Translations under genes and position numbers: made by a program
Source: Pseudomonadota bacterium
GTDB lineage: Bacteria > Desulfobacterota > Binatia > Binatales > Binataceae
Assembly (NCBI GenBank): GCA_021323945.1
Contig: JAJPKA010000020.1
Span: 744,001-808,000, forward strand
Reading direction: 5' to 3'
DNA length: 64,000 bases
The notes under the pieces: generated by a model
The model's input: only the letters and a program-made list of their open reading frames with translations
Told to the model about the DNA's origin: nothing
Database searches by the model: none
Part shown: positions 55,525-64,000 of the stretch, in pieces
Numbering within the stretch: position 1 is the stretch's first letter
Layout: each line of letters opens with the position of its first letter

Positions 55525-56694
55525 ATGCTTACTGCCGATAGCTTGGAGTTGTTTCCGCTGTCCGCGCGGGTGACCTACCTCAATCACGGGGGATTTGGCG
55601 TCACCCCGCGAACTGTTCTCGACGAAAAGAAACGAATCCTTGACCGAATAGAAGAGAATCCAGCCGGGTTCCTCAGCCGCAGGATCAAGTTGCATTGGCA
55701 GCAGGTCGCCGACATGGTAGCCCAACGGTTCGCGGTCAACCCGGGCAGTCTCGCGCTGGTTGAGAACGCTACTGACGGCGTCGAGGCGGTTATACGTGCC
55801 CTCCCTCTGGCGAAGGGCGACGAAATACTCGTTACCTCGATGTGCTATGGCGCGGTTGCAATGGCGGCACGGCATATTGCAAGCAGCAGGGGAGCAAAAG
55901 TTATAACCGCCGAATTACCATTCCCTCCTCGCGATGTTCAGCAATATGTCATGACAGTCGCCGAGGCGATAACGCCGCACACCAAATTGGCGATCTTGGA
56001 TCATATAACATCGGCGACCGCGCTTTTGATGCCGGTCGAGGAGATGATCGCGGTCTGCCGTGAGCGCGGCGTTTCCGTTTTAATCGATGGTGCTCATGCG
56101 CCGGGCCAGACTGCCCTCAACATCGCGGCTTTGAATGCTGACTGGTATGTCGGCAATTTGCATAAATGGTATTTTGTACCAAGAGGCTGCGGTTTCCTTT
56201 GGGCTGCGCCGGGGAAAGAGGTGGGTTTAATGCCTAACGTGATATCGTGGGAGATCAACCGGCCCTTTCCTTCCAATTTTGCGTGGACCGGTACCCGGGA
56301 TCCTGCCAACTGGCTGGCTGTGCCGGCGGCATTCGCCTTCATGGACCGTTTTGGAGAGAACACCGTCCGCAAGCATAATCACCAGCTAATACTTGACGCC
56401 GTGGCAATGCTGGCCAATATGTGGGGATTCCGGCCGACGATCCCTGCTGCCATGACCGCAGCTATGTCATTAGTGCCGGCTCCAGAAGCGTTGCCCTATC
56501 CCCCTACAGACGAAGGGCGTGCAAGGTTGGAGGTCGACCTGGAAGACAAGTATTCGGTCATTGTCAATGCGTCTTATGTCAGTGGAGGCCGAATCTGGCT
56601 GCGCATCGCAGCGCAAATCTATAACCGTATCGAGGACTATCAGAGACTGGGTGAATGTGTTCTTGCATTGTGTCAGGCACAAGCCAGACGTTAA
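55525..56694 (+). CDS. Class V aminotransferase (isopenicillin-N-epimerase-like)
   Basis: 389 residues of the PLP-dependent class V fold: TYLNHGGFGVTPRTVLDEKK at the start, the cofactor Asp in VLIDGAHAPGQ, and the Schiff-base Lys in NLHKWYFVPRG. The early NHGGFG is typical of the epimerase-like/cysteine desulfurase-related subgroup. Substrate unknown. ATG 55525 (after AAGGA) is preferred to an upstream in-frame GTG. It is a lone gene. Confidence 0.88.
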   Translation: MLTADSLELFPLSARVTYLNHGGFGVTPRTVLDEKKRILDRIEENPAGFLSRRIKLHWQQVADMVAQRFAVNPGSLALVENATDGVEAVIRALPLAKGDEILVTSMCYGAVAMAARHIASSRGAKVITAELPFPPRDVQQYVMTVAEAITPHTKLAILDHITSATALLMPVEEMIAVCRERGVSVLIDGAHAPGQTALNIAALNADWYVGNLHKWYFVPRGCGFLWAAPGKEVGLMPNVISWEINRPFPSNFAWTGTRDPANWLAVPAAFAFMDRFGENTVRKHNHQLILDAVAMLANMWGFRPTIPAAMTAAMSLVPAPEALPYPPTDEGRARLEVDLEDKYSVIVNASYVSGGRIWLRIAAQIYNRIEDYQRLGECVLALCQAQARR

Positions 56695-57059
56695 CCACGA
56701 ACTTGCAGTCGGGTCCTTTCCACTCGGGGCTGGTTGCTACAACTCAGCCCATCACACCAGGTCCTGCAACCTTGCAGCATATTGAGTGTGGCTTGGATGT
56801 ATACGGGGAGCGTGGCTTAAAGCTGCTATCCAGAGCGATTCGGCCGACGAGGTTCAAGCGCCCCAGGACGCGCCCCCTTTGTTAGTGTCCCCGCACGAAG
56901 TGAACTTCGTTGGCACGATTAGGTCGGTAAATTTCGAGAAGGTCGAAAAAGATGCGATCGGCTCTGTAATCGCGTTCGTGCAGTGAATCAACTCAGGCAA
57001 AGTTGGGGCAGGTGGAACTTGAGTGGAATCGCGGACTGCTCTAAGCTAGCCGAGGTTTC
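56695..57059. other. Intergenic stretch before the copper cluster
   Basis: 365 bases; a 66-codon frame at 56786-56986 has no family resemblance and is not called. The promoter for the copper-type cluster may lie here, but no copper-responsive palindrome was recognised. Confidence 0.4.
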
Positions 57060-57371
57060 ATGAAAGTGCTTTCCAAATGCGACGCGCGTATCTTGAGTAT
57101 CCTGCTTGCGGTCAGCATCCTGCTGGGAAGCATCCCACTGAGCGAAGGGATTATCGTCCGGTCTTATCCCAAGCAACCCGCCTTCACGCTCAATATTTGC
57201 GCGCCCTTACAGAGCGGCTTGGCGGGATCAATGACTACGATCGCGCGGCCCGCAACGAGCTCTCTCGGGCTGGTTCTGATGGAGTATGGCAAGCTCTGGG
57301 CCGATTTGCCCAACTCGCTAACTGAACCGAGCAGGGCTCCCGAAAGTCCTCCTCCAAAAGCCCGCATCTAA
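57060..57371 (+). CDS. Small predicted secreted protein
   Basis: 103 residues: a convincing signal peptide (ILSILLAVSILLGSIPLSEG) and a short mature part with one Cys (NICAPLQSG) and a Pro-rich tail (EPSRAPESPPPKARI). GAGG lies five bases before the ATG. No family recognised. It is the first gene upstream of the beta-barrel/CopC/CopD group on the same strand, which suggests a periplasmic role in that system. Confidence 0.5.
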   Translation: MKVLSKCDARILSILLAVSILLGSIPLSEGIIVRSYPKQPAFTLNICAPLQSGLAGSMTTIARPATSSLGLVLMEYGKLWADLPNSLTEPSRAPESPPPKARI

Positions 57372-57499
57372 ATGCCCAGGCTCTCGTCAACGAGGGCCGT
57401 TTCAGGACCAGACCTCATCTTCATGGCTGCACCGAGGCGATCGGTACCGCCATGGACTCTATGGGCGGAGCTGCTCCGGCTTGGCCGAATTGGAGTCTC

Positions 57500-58420
57500 A
57501 TGAAAGCAATTGGCTTAATTTCTTGCCTGCTACTGCTCGCTGGTACTCGCAACGTTGCTCTGGCTCACGGCGTTGTCGGCGACTATGTGTTCCTGGAGCC
57601 GCTGGTCGCCGAAGATCCAACCCCTGCAAACGAACTGGATTTAGTGCAGCCCAGATGGGTCAAAAGGAGCGACGCGAACGATTATTCACTCGGTTTCGAG
57701 ATCGAGAAGGTATTGTATCGAGACCAAAACTACATGCCGCGGTTCAGTCTTACCGCCACCACCGCCTGGCACCACCTTTCGCCCAGCGCAGGTGACAGTG
57801 CGGAGGGCTTCGAGAATTTGGAATTGGGGGCGAAGTGCGCACTCTTTTATTCGCTTAAGCATGAGTTCCTCGCTTCAGCCGCACTGGCAGTTCAACTGCC
57901 GGTTGGCGCAGCCGGCATTCGCGAAGAGAGCCACACGAGCATGGGGCCCGAATTTTTGTGGGAGAAAGGTTTCGGCGACTTGCCCAACCTACCGGCACTG
58001 AGGTTCCTGAGGCCGTTGGGAATTCAAAGCGACGTGGGTTATCTGCCCGCGCTGGGTGGACACACGAATCATGAGTTGTTTGCGGATGCAGTTCTGGAGT
58101 ACTCGTTGCTATACCTAAGCAACAATGTTCGGGATATCGGGCTTAAGCGGCCTTTTCGGAACCTCTTCCTGTTTACCGAATTCAACTATGACCAGCTCGT
58201 AGCGGGACCCTCAGGTGAGACGTTCCCTACCGTCCTGCTGACTCCGGGCGTCGCGTACGTGGGCTACCGGTTCGAGATCGCCCTCGGAACGCAGCTGGCG
58301 CTTAACAACGCCGCGGTCGCGGGAACACATGCCGCGGTGCTCGGGCTGATTGACATCTTTTACGATTCGATCATCCCGCGTTTTGGCAACTGGACCATCA
58401 ATAAGGGGTTCAGCGAATGA
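57500..58420 (+). CDS. Predicted outer-membrane beta-barrel protein
   Basis: 306 residues: signal peptide ending at ALA-HG (about 23), then beta-strand-rich sequence with acidic turns of the MetA/phenol-degradation type channels (GFENLELGAKCALFYSL, VLLTPGVAYVGYRFEIALG). The ATG at 57500 follows GGAG. ATGA overlap with copC suggests joint function, perhaps as the outer-membrane pore or anchor of a copper system; that is inference from context. Confidence 0.65.
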   Translation: MKAIGLISCLLLLAGTRNVALAHGVVGDYVFLEPLVAEDPTPANELDLVQPRWVKRSDANDYSLGFEIEKVLYRDQNYMPRFSLTATTAWHHLSPSAGDSAEGFENLELGAKCALFYSLKHEFLASAALAVQLPVGAAGIREESHTSMGPEFLWEKGFGDLPNLPALRFLRPLGIQSDVGYLPALGGHTNHELFADAVLEYSLLYLSNNVRDIGLKRPFRNLFLFTEFNYDQLVAGPSGETFPTVLLTPGVAYVGYRFEIALGTQLALNNAAVAGTHAAVLGLIDIFYDSIIPRFGNWTINKGFSE

Positions 58421-58794
58421 CTGTGCGGGCTTTGACCTTACCAGCCGCAGTAGTTTACAGCTTGTTAGCGGGCGTTTTGCCGGCTTCGGCCCACTCCTTT
58501 CCGGAGCAGGAGAGTCCGCCGGCTGGAGCGACACTTAGCCAACCGCCGCCCGAGATCACTATCCAGTACGATGCGCCAATAGAGAAATTGTTTGCATCGC
58601 TTCAAGTGCTCAACTCGGCAGGTCAGGACGAGGTGGCCGGCAAGCCGGAGGTTAGTGCCGACGGGTCGAAGCTATCGGTTCCGGTGAACAAACTGGCGCC
58701 CGGCCAATACATCGTCCGATGGAGCGTGGTATGCATTGATACCCATCGCACTCAGGGATCCTATTCGTTCACCGTTGAGGGACCACATTCGTGA
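58417..58794 (+). CDS. copC: CopC-type copper-binding periplasmic protein
   Basis: 125 residues: signal peptide (to ASA), mature N-terminal His (HSFPEQESPPAG), the Ig-like CopC fold (ITIQYDAPIEKLFASLQVL) and the C-terminal IDTHRTQGSYSFTV with Asp and His of the Cu(II) site. The Met-rich Cu(I) loop of some members is absent. CopC carries copper in the periplasm and passes it to CopD, encoded next with an ATGA-like overlap. Confidence 0.9.
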   Translation: MTVRALTLPAAVVYSLLAGVLPASAHSFPEQESPPAGATLSQPPPEITIQYDAPIEKLFASLQVLNSAGQDEVAGKPEVSADGSKLSVPVNKLAPGQYIVRWSVVCIDTHRTQGSYSFTVEGPHS

Positions 58795-59711
58795 CAGCAG
58801 ATGTGGAGCGCGCGCTGCTGGTATGGCCGATCGTGGCGTCCCTGGTTGCCACTTTTGGAACCGCTGCCTTCGTTTTTCTGGTTGCTCGTGAGGGGTTCTT
58901 CGATCTGCCAGCCATCGCCGCACCGTTGCTCAATTGGTGGCGTTTCTTTGCTACCGTGATTTTTCTCCTGTCCCCGCTGTTGTTGCTCAGCGTGACTGCG
59001 GATATGGCGAGCGTGTCGTGGACAAGCGCTGTCGATCTTGTACCCCAGGTGTTGAAGGGTACTCATGCAGGCCGGGTGTTTGAATGGTTTTTGCCGATGG
59101 CATTGCTGCTGTTCCTAAGCGTACATCTTGCCCTGCAGCAGTCCAGCAGGACTGTGATGATGCTACTGTTTTCCGCGGCCCTCTTGCTTCTCCTGGCGCT
59201 GCTCAGCCATGCCATCGATAAGGGAAACGTAGCTGTCGTAGTTTACTTTCTGCACGAGATAGCCGTGGGTTTGTGGACTGGTTCCCTGCTCACTCTTTGG
59301 ACTGTGGCGCGCTGTGAAAATTCTCGCGATGAATGGATCGAGCACGCCGCCGGATGTGTATCGAAAGTAGCCTTCTGGTCGGTTATTGTCCTCGTCATCA
59401 CCGGAACTTACACTGCCTACAACTGCATTGGACTTGATATCTACAGGCTGGTTTTTTCCGCCTACGGGCGCACGCTAATCGTTAAAGTTACGATTTTTGC
59501 TGCTGTCTTGGTGATTGGAGCCTACAACCGCTACTATTTGGTGCCGAAGGTCAGCGAGTGTGGGGCGCGCAATAGCCTTTTGCGCAACGTTCAGATTGAA
59601 TGGCTGATTCTGATCTTCGTTGTGATGGGGGTGGCATCGCTTTTGGCCAACACGCCCCCCGCGCACAATATGGCGGGCCATCCAATGAGCGAAGGCAGCT
59701 GCACAATGTGA
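58791..59711 (+). CDS. copD: CopD-type copper transport membrane protein
   Basis: 306 residues with about eight membrane helices of the CopD family (WSVIVLVITGTYTAYNCIGL, VTIFAAVLVIGAYNRYY). Thought to import copper to the cytoplasm together with CopC. The C-terminus holds extra His/Met/Cys residues (HNMAGHPMSEGSC) that may bind copper. Start 58791 overlaps copC by four bases. Confidence 0.88.
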   Translation: MTADVERALLVWPIVASLVATFGTAAFVFLVAREGFFDLPAIAAPLLNWWRFFATVIFLLSPLLLLSVTADMASVSWTSAVDLVPQVLKGTHAGRVFEWFLPMALLLFLSVHLALQQSSRTVMMLLFSAALLLLLALLSHAIDKGNVAVVVYFLHEIAVGLWTGSLLTLWTVARCENSRDEWIEHAAGCVSKVAFWSVIVLVITGTYTAYNCIGLDIYRLVFSAYGRTLIVKVTIFAAVLVIGAYNRYYLVPKVSECGARNSLLRNVQIEWLILIFVVMGVASLLANTPPAHNMAGHPMSEGSCTM

Positions 59712-60412
59712 TTTCGCTGCTCGAGCGACTGGCTTCAGCTGCAGCTTTGTTGCTAGAGCTTGTCTTTCGGTTGAACGGAAAGTTGAAGACTGAATCGTTG
59801 CTGCGTTGAGTGGTCTGCAGACTCTCTTCTGAGTCTCATATTGATTGACAAAAGCGGGTCTCCATTGTGGTTTTGTGCTGGTTTCGGCCTTTTCTGGTCG
59901 ACATCGAGGGCTGCGAAATCAAGCATTTAATGCTCGCCTCGGAGTTTTTTATCAGGGCTTGGAAGAGAGGTTCGCAACGATCCGAACCTTTTCGCCGTGG
60001 CTTTGAAAGGCACGAGAAAAACGTGGCCAATCAGAGTATCGGTTGCGGTGCAGCAGACCAATTTTGTTACAGAGGGTTTGATTATATTTAATAGGCTCGC
60101 CTGTACCCGATTCGACATCGGGACAATTGCGAACCCTGAGACTCGATCGAGCCGCGAAATTCAGCTGGCGGCAGTATGTGCTGCACCCGGAAACTCTGGT
60201 TAAAAAATGAATTATTAACGTTGAGAAGATAGTAAGTGCGGTTCAGTTCCGGCAATACGAATGAGACCGATACAAAGTTATAAACTGCTGACTTTTCAAT
60301 TTAACCCTACCCGTAAACAAAAGTTTTTGAAACTTGAATAGTTAATTAAACAGACCTTTGCTACTGGATCCCGCCGACTGTTGGTCATTTAGACCTGTCA
60401 GGGAGGAAGTTT
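59712..60412. other. Intergenic stretch before the phosphoesterase gene
   Basis: 701 bases with no supported gene. The last 170 bases are AT-rich (TTAATTAAAC near 60345) and probably carry the promoter; no PhoB-box repeat was recognised although the next gene is a phosphoesterase. Confidence 0.4.
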
Positions 60413-62317
60413 ATGAAGGGCATCCAGCGGCTTAGATTAAAAGTGGCTAGTACACTCTGCGCAATGTCAGTAGCGCAGGCGGGAGCGCTGATCCCCGTGG
60501 TGCAAGCGATAGCTGCTACCGCAACACCAATAGAGCACGTGATAATAATAGTCGGCGAGAATCGGACCTTCGATCAATTGTTCGGGACCTATGTTCCGCC
60601 AAAAGGTCAGACCGTGCGAAATCTACTCTCAGAAGGGATCGTGTTGCCCAATGGCCAACCGGGCCCCAACGCAGCAAGAGCGCGACAATACGAAGCTTCC
60701 GATACCGCGGTTTATTCAATCAGCCCGACTTTGACTAACCCGTACAAAACTTTGCCGCAGCCCCATGTGGGGAATCCGAGCCCCTATCCGCCCCAGACCG
60801 ATGGACAGGCTCCGTTCGCGAGCGTCGAACTGGCGAACTCGATCGAGCCCGGCCTACTGCCGATCGATGGTTGGCGTTTGACGGTGGGTGGGACGGGAAT
60901 TCCCGGCGGACTCGATACGCGTTTTCCTGACCCGCTGCCGAATGCACCTTTCCAGCTGACTCGATGGATCTCCTATAACGCCTATGCCGGCAGCCCGGTG
61001 CATCGCTTCTTTCAGATGTGGCAGCAGCTTGATTGCAACTCCAGCGGACGAGCGTTCGACCCAGTCAAAAATCCCACCGGATGCGCAGCAGACCTCTTCC
61101 CATGGGTCGAAGAGACGGTGGGGCCGGGCAGCAATGGGGCCGCGCCGCCGTCGGGGGGATTCGTCGGAGCGGGAGCCATCGCGATGGGTTTTTACAACAA
61201 TTTAACGGGCGATGTGCCCTATTTTCACAGTCTTGCCCGTCAATATGCGATTGCGGACAACTATCATCAACCAATAATGGGCGGCACAGGGGCTAATAGC
61301 CTGACTTTGGGCTACGGCAAGACGATTTACTATGCGGACTCCAGCGGCGCTCCGGCTACACCACCATCAAATCAGATCGAAAATCCCAACCCCCAGAAAG
61401 GCACGAACAACTTTTATACACAAGACGGTTATAGTGGAGGATCGTATGTCAACTGCTCGGATTCAACCCAGCCTGGTGTTGCTCCTATCCGTCAATATCT
61501 GTCGAGCTTGAACTACCACCCTCGACCGAGGTGCATTTCGAACGCGTACTACCTAGTAAATAACTACAATCCAGGTTACTTTGGCACCGGCGAAGTGGCG
61601 TTCACCGGTGACCCCAATGATTTTACAATACCACCGAGCAGAGAAAATAATATCGGTCTGGTGATGTCCAAGGCGGGTGTGAGTTGGAGTTACTATGGTG
61701 AAGGCTGGGACAACGGGACCGAGCAGGGCCCAAATGGCACCCAAGCATATTGCAATATCTGCAATCCGTTCCTTTATTCCACGCAGATCATGACCAATGA
61801 GGCATTGCGGTCCAACCTGAAAGATATAAACGAGCTCTATAACGATATCCAGAGCGGCAACCTACCGGCGGTCTCATATGTTAAGCCTGATGGTTTCCTC
61901 GACGGCCACCCGGCATCCTCGAGATGGGATCTCTTCGAAGCGTTTACCCGCAAAATCGTTACCATGGTCCAAGCCAACAAGGCGCTTTGGGCAAAAACCG
62001 CGATATTTATCACAGAGGACGAGGGTGGTGGTTACTATGACTCAGGTTATGTTCAGGTTCTCGACTTTTTCGGCGACGGCACACGAATTCCGCTAATCGT
62101 GGTATCGCCATATTCGCAAGGAGGCGCAGTAGTCCATACCTATTATGATCATGTCTCTATATTAAAGTTCATCGAGTACAATTGGGGGTTGCCCACTATT
62201 TCCTCCGATAGCCGCGACAATTTACCAAACCCGTTACCCTCGTCAGATCCCTATGTGCCCGCGAATCAACCCGCGATCGGGAATTTGCTCGATATGTTCA
62301 ACTTTCCGGGAGATTGA
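60413..62317 (+). CDS. Secreted phosphoesterase (phospholipase C / acid phosphatase family)
   Basis: 634 residues: signal peptide to about residue 36, then the phosphoesterase (PF04185-like) start HVIIIVGENRTFDQLFGTY with the catalytic Glu/Asn. Further conserved blocks are QYAIADNYHQPIMGGTG, FITEDEGGGYYD and DHVSILKFIEYNWGLP. Members include phosphatidylcholine-hydrolysing phospholipase C and AcpA; the substrate is not certain. AGGGAGGAAG precedes the ATG. A hairpin follows the stop. It is a single gene. Confidence 0.92.
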   Translation: MKGIQRLRLKVASTLCAMSVAQAGALIPVVQAIAATATPIEHVIIIVGENRTFDQLFGTYVPPKGQTVRNLLSEGIVLPNGQPGPNAARARQYEASDTAVYSISPTLTNPYKTLPQPHVGNPSPYPPQTDGQAPFASVELANSIEPGLLPIDGWRLTVGGTGIPGGLDTRFPDPLPNAPFQLTRWISYNAYAGSPVHRFFQMWQQLDCNSSGRAFDPVKNPTGCAADLFPWVEETVGPGSNGAAPPSGGFVGAGAIAMGFYNNLTGDVPYFHSLARQYAIADNYHQPIMGGTGANSLTLGYGKTIYYADSSGAPATPPSNQIENPNPQKGTNNFYTQDGYSGGSYVNCSDSTQPGVAPIRQYLSSLNYHPRPRCISNAYYLVNNYNPGYFGTGEVAFTGDPNDFTIPPSRENNIGLVMSKAGVSWSYYGEGWDNGTEQGPNGTQAYCNICNPFLYSTQIMTNEALRSNLKDINELYNDIQSGNLPAVSYVKPDGFLDGHPASSRWDLFEAFTRKIVTMVQANKALWAKTAIFITEDEGGGYYDSGYVQVLDFFGDGTRIPLIVVSPYSQGGAVVHTYYDHVSILKFIEYNWGLPTISSDSRDNLPNPLPSSDPYVPANQPAIGNLLDMFNFPGD

Positions 62318-62788
62318 TCTGTAATAGACAGGCGACTCACATTTGATTTGACAGAAGCGGGACTGGCGCGATAGCCAGCCCGTTTCTGTCCGGAGACAAT
62401 CACTTTCGAATCTATGTGCAGCGCCCGGGGCGACTATAACAGCACGCAACCGCGTTTTGGCCTGCTTGGACCTGATCCTGGGATGGCGCGCCTGAACGGC
62501 GGTGCGGCCCGCCATCGCTGGTGCGACTCAACGCATATACTCGCGTCGGAGTTGCCTAAGTGTCGCCCATCGGGGGAGACGCACATGGTCCTACCTGGGC
62601 ATGCAGTTGACCTCGGGCGCGCCCTCTGCGCCGTTCCGTCGCCGCGCCCTTGATTCTTTCGACAACTTAGTGATGAAGAAGTAGCCAGATTTTATGCCCG
62701 GCTTACCACAAGAGGGTGCAACCCTCACTCCCAGGCCTTGGGCCCCCTCTAATCCGCACAGAGGCTCGTGAGTCAACCGAAGTCCGGG
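62318..62788. other. Gene-poor stretch between the phosphoesterase gene and tRNA-Gly
   Basis: 471 bases, containing the hairpin at 62350-62390 and a small palindrome (GAGGGT/ACCCTC, 62712-62726) that could end tRNA-Gly transcription on the minus strand. No gene is supported. Confidence 0.4.
62350..62390 (+). terminator. Hairpin after the phosphoesterase gene
   Basis: GACAGAAGCGGG(A)CTGGC pairs with GCCAGCCCGTTTCTGTC with one bulge and one G-T pair, loop GCGATA. It begins 33 bases after the stop codon. There is no T-run, so it may be a Rho-assisted or processing structure. Confidence 0.6.
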
Positions 62789-62864
62789 TGGAGCGGGTGA
62801 ACGGTTTCGAACCGTCGACCTTGTGCTTGGCAAGCACACGCTCTACCAACTGAGCTACACCCGC
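62789..62864 (-). tRNA. tRNA-Gly (anticodon GCC)
   Basis: 76 bases with encoded CCA: acceptor GCGGGTG with CACCCGC, discriminator T, D-arm GCTC/GAGC, anticodon stem TGTGC/GCACA with loop TTGCCAA (GCC), and T-loop TTCGAAA. It lies between the gene-poor stretch and pgsA, on the same strand as pgsA. Confidence 0.96.
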
Positions 62865-62938
62865 TCTCCAACGCAATTCTATTTTCGCGGTGGTTGCCAT
62901 AATTGTCAACGCGAGTCCGCTGGAGCGCTTTGACCGTG

Positions 62939-63526
62939 CTACATTGCGGCCCGCTGGACCGGTTGACTACGCTCGCGCACTGTCAAAAGCCGAAAGCCTT
63001 TGATGAAATAATCGATCGCCGACCAGATGCTTACAATCAGCGCGATCCAAAGCAAGAATAGGCCTGCGGCGAAGAAATCGATGTTGAAATAAGTATAATG
63101 GATCAGGAGGCCTTGGACGGCCATTGCTTGCAACACCATCTTGTATTTGCCGAGTTCCTCTGCGCCGATGATCTGGCCTTCGGCTGCTGCAAGTCCGCGC
63201 AGACCAGTGACCAGGATCTCGCGGGAGACCAGTATTACCACCATCCAACCCGGGACCCGGGGCGAACGTGAAATGCCGGTAAGCATTATCAGAGCGGCGG
63301 TAACAACCAGCTTGTCGGCGAGTGGGTCAAGGAATTGCCCAATGGTGCTGCCGCTGTCGTAATTGCGGGCAATATAGCCGTCGAGAAAATCCGTTATGGT
63401 GGCGATGAAAAAGATTGCGGCCGCGCCCGCCGACGCCCCTCGCCCTGGGAACATCAGCGCCACCACCAGCAGCGGTACCGTGGCGATTCGAATCAGGGTC
63501 AGCAAATTGGGAGTTGTCAATGTCAC
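62939..63526 (-). CDS. pgsA: CDP-diacylglycerol-glycerol-3-phosphate 3-phosphatidyltransferase
   Basis: 195-residue CDP-alcohol phosphatidyltransferase with the motif seen as DFLDGYIARNYDSG and FLDPLADK, and about five membrane helices (NLLTLIRIATVPLLVVALMF first). It makes phosphatidylglycerol phosphate, the anionic branch of phospholipid synthesis, from the CdsA product. It is followed downstream on the same strand by tRNA-Gly (74 bases). Confidence 0.95.
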   Translation of the reverse strand: MTLTTPNLLTLIRIATVPLLVVALMFPGRGASAGAAAIFFIATITDFLDGYIARNYDSGSTIGQFLDPLADKLVVTAALIMLTGISRSPRVPGWMVVILVSREILVTGLRGLAAAEGQIIGAEELGKYKMVLQAMAVQGLLIHYTYFNIDFFAAGLFLLWIALIVSIWSAIDYFIKGFRLLTVRERSQPVQRAAM

Positions 63527-63820
63527 CGACCGTGGAGCTTCCGAGATCTTGGGCGAGGCCAGCAGTCTTCGCGATTACATGAGGCGCGGCTCAGCGCTCG
63601 CGGCCAATTTGGCAATTCGCAAAAGTTGGTCACCCATCAGTTCGACAATAAGGCAACTGTAGTCGTGTGGCAATGTGAGCAATCTGGCAGCTGCTACACA
63701 GATTGGCTTAACCTTCCACATGGTCCACCGTCGGCACTGGCAATGCCAACGCGAGTTAGCTTGACTGTTCGGGTAACCCTCGATTAGCGTCGGGCGTTTG
63801 GTTGGGCGCTTTTAGTTTTT

Positions 63821-64000
63821 ATGGATCCAATTAGGACCGATTTCCTGGTAATAGGCGGGGGCATTGCCGGGCTGCTCTTTGCCATCAAAGCTTCGCGTCT
63901 GGGCTCGGTCACGGTTCTGACCAAAGCCGGCAGTAACGAAGCCAATACCGCCTATGCGCAAGGTGGAATCGCGAGCGTCTGGAGCGTGGATGATTCGTTC
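63821..64000 (+). CDS. nadB: L-aspartate oxidase (N-terminal part, runs off the window)
   Basis: The first 60 residues are seen: the FAD-binding start TDFLVIGGGIAGLLFAIKAS and NTAYAQGGIASVWS, which identify L-aspartate oxidase of NAD synthesis (aspartate to iminoaspartate). Succinate-dehydrogenase flavoprotein is the other relative but has a different loop. The ATG at 63821 fits the family. The gene is divergent from pgsA, 294 bases away. Confidence 0.85.
   Translation, partial: MDPIRTDFLVIGGGIAGLLFAIKASRLGSVTVLTKAGSNEANTAYAQGGIASVWSVDDSF

Noticed and set aside
59712-60412. PhoB-box control of the secreted phosphoesterase
   Set aside because: No direct repeats of the CTGTCAT type with proper spacing were found upstream.
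1-64000. CRISPR arrays, insertion sequences, integrases
   Set aside because: No regularly spaced repeats, transposase or integrase motifs were seen anywhere in the window.

Overview
The window (about 55 % G+C by eye) is the chromosome of a Gram-negative bacterium. It carries lipoprotein and outer-membrane machinery (BamA, LolCDE-type genes, TamA/TamB), a type II secretin, an LpxL-like acyltransferase and TonB. Gene orders such as thrS-infC-rpmI-rplT-pheS-pheT-ihfA-merR and ilvN-ilvC-psd-pssA-leuA are typical of lineages formerly grouped with Deltaproteobacteria. A thiolase/DUF35 pair, an amidohydrolase-2, SMP-30 and GST genes would suit an uncultured soil lineage such as Binatota, but that placement is inference. 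Most of the window is dense core genome; no phage structural genes, transposases or CRISPR arrays were seen.

Layout. 1-2.6 kb (minus): start of bamA, lolD, lolC/E. 2.9-7.4 kb (plus): orphan type II secretin, LpxL-type acyltransferase, DUF1614 membrane protein. 7.4-9.8 kb (minus): thiolase, DUF35 partner and a frameshifted methyltransferase. 10-13 kb: leuC, leuD and an RluD-type pseudouridine synthase that seems to start at CTG. 13.3-21.2 kb: rho, rpsB, tsf, pyrH, frr, uppS, cdsA, rseP (translation, mRNA turnover, envelope lipid synthesis). 21.4-27.5 kb: tsaB, a DUF465 protein, ilvN, ilvC, psd, pssA, then leuA behind a complete leucine attenuator. 27.6-33.3 kb: accessory genes, namely an amidohydrolase, a five-gene overlapping cassette of membrane/coiled-coil/PAS proteins headed by an ethylene-receptor-like sensor domain, a GST, tRNA-Sec (selC) and an SMP-30 protein. 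33.6-41.5 kb: tRNA-Val, thrS, infC (ATC start), rpmI, rplT, pheS, pheT, ihfA, a MerR-type regulator. 41.5-46.1 kb (minus): a TonB-dependent metal-uptake-like operon with a His-rich small protein, receptor, DUF4198 protein and TonB. 46.1-53.2 kb (minus): YihY-type membrane protein, TamB, TamA. 53.4-64 kb: NUDIX, GlsB-like protein, class V aminotransferase, a CopC/CopD copper cluster, a secreted phosphoesterase, tRNA-Gly, pgsA and the start of nadB.

How the genes fit together. Leucine and branched-chain synthesis (ilvN, ilvC, leuA, leuC, leuD) is split over two loci, and leuA is controlled by Leu-codon-dependent attenuation. Phospholipid synthesis is well covered: cdsA makes CDP-diacylglycerol, pssA and psd make PE, and pgsA leads to PG. 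Outer-membrane assembly is covered by bamA, lol genes and tamA/tamB.

The most unusual items are the dissected sensor-like cassette at 29.2-30.9 kb, the leu attenuator with an apparently leaderless leader peptide, a Rho whose conserved P-loop lysine is replaced by phenylalanine, an RseP with a roughly 110-residue insertion, and selC without a recognisable selenoprotein gene in the window.
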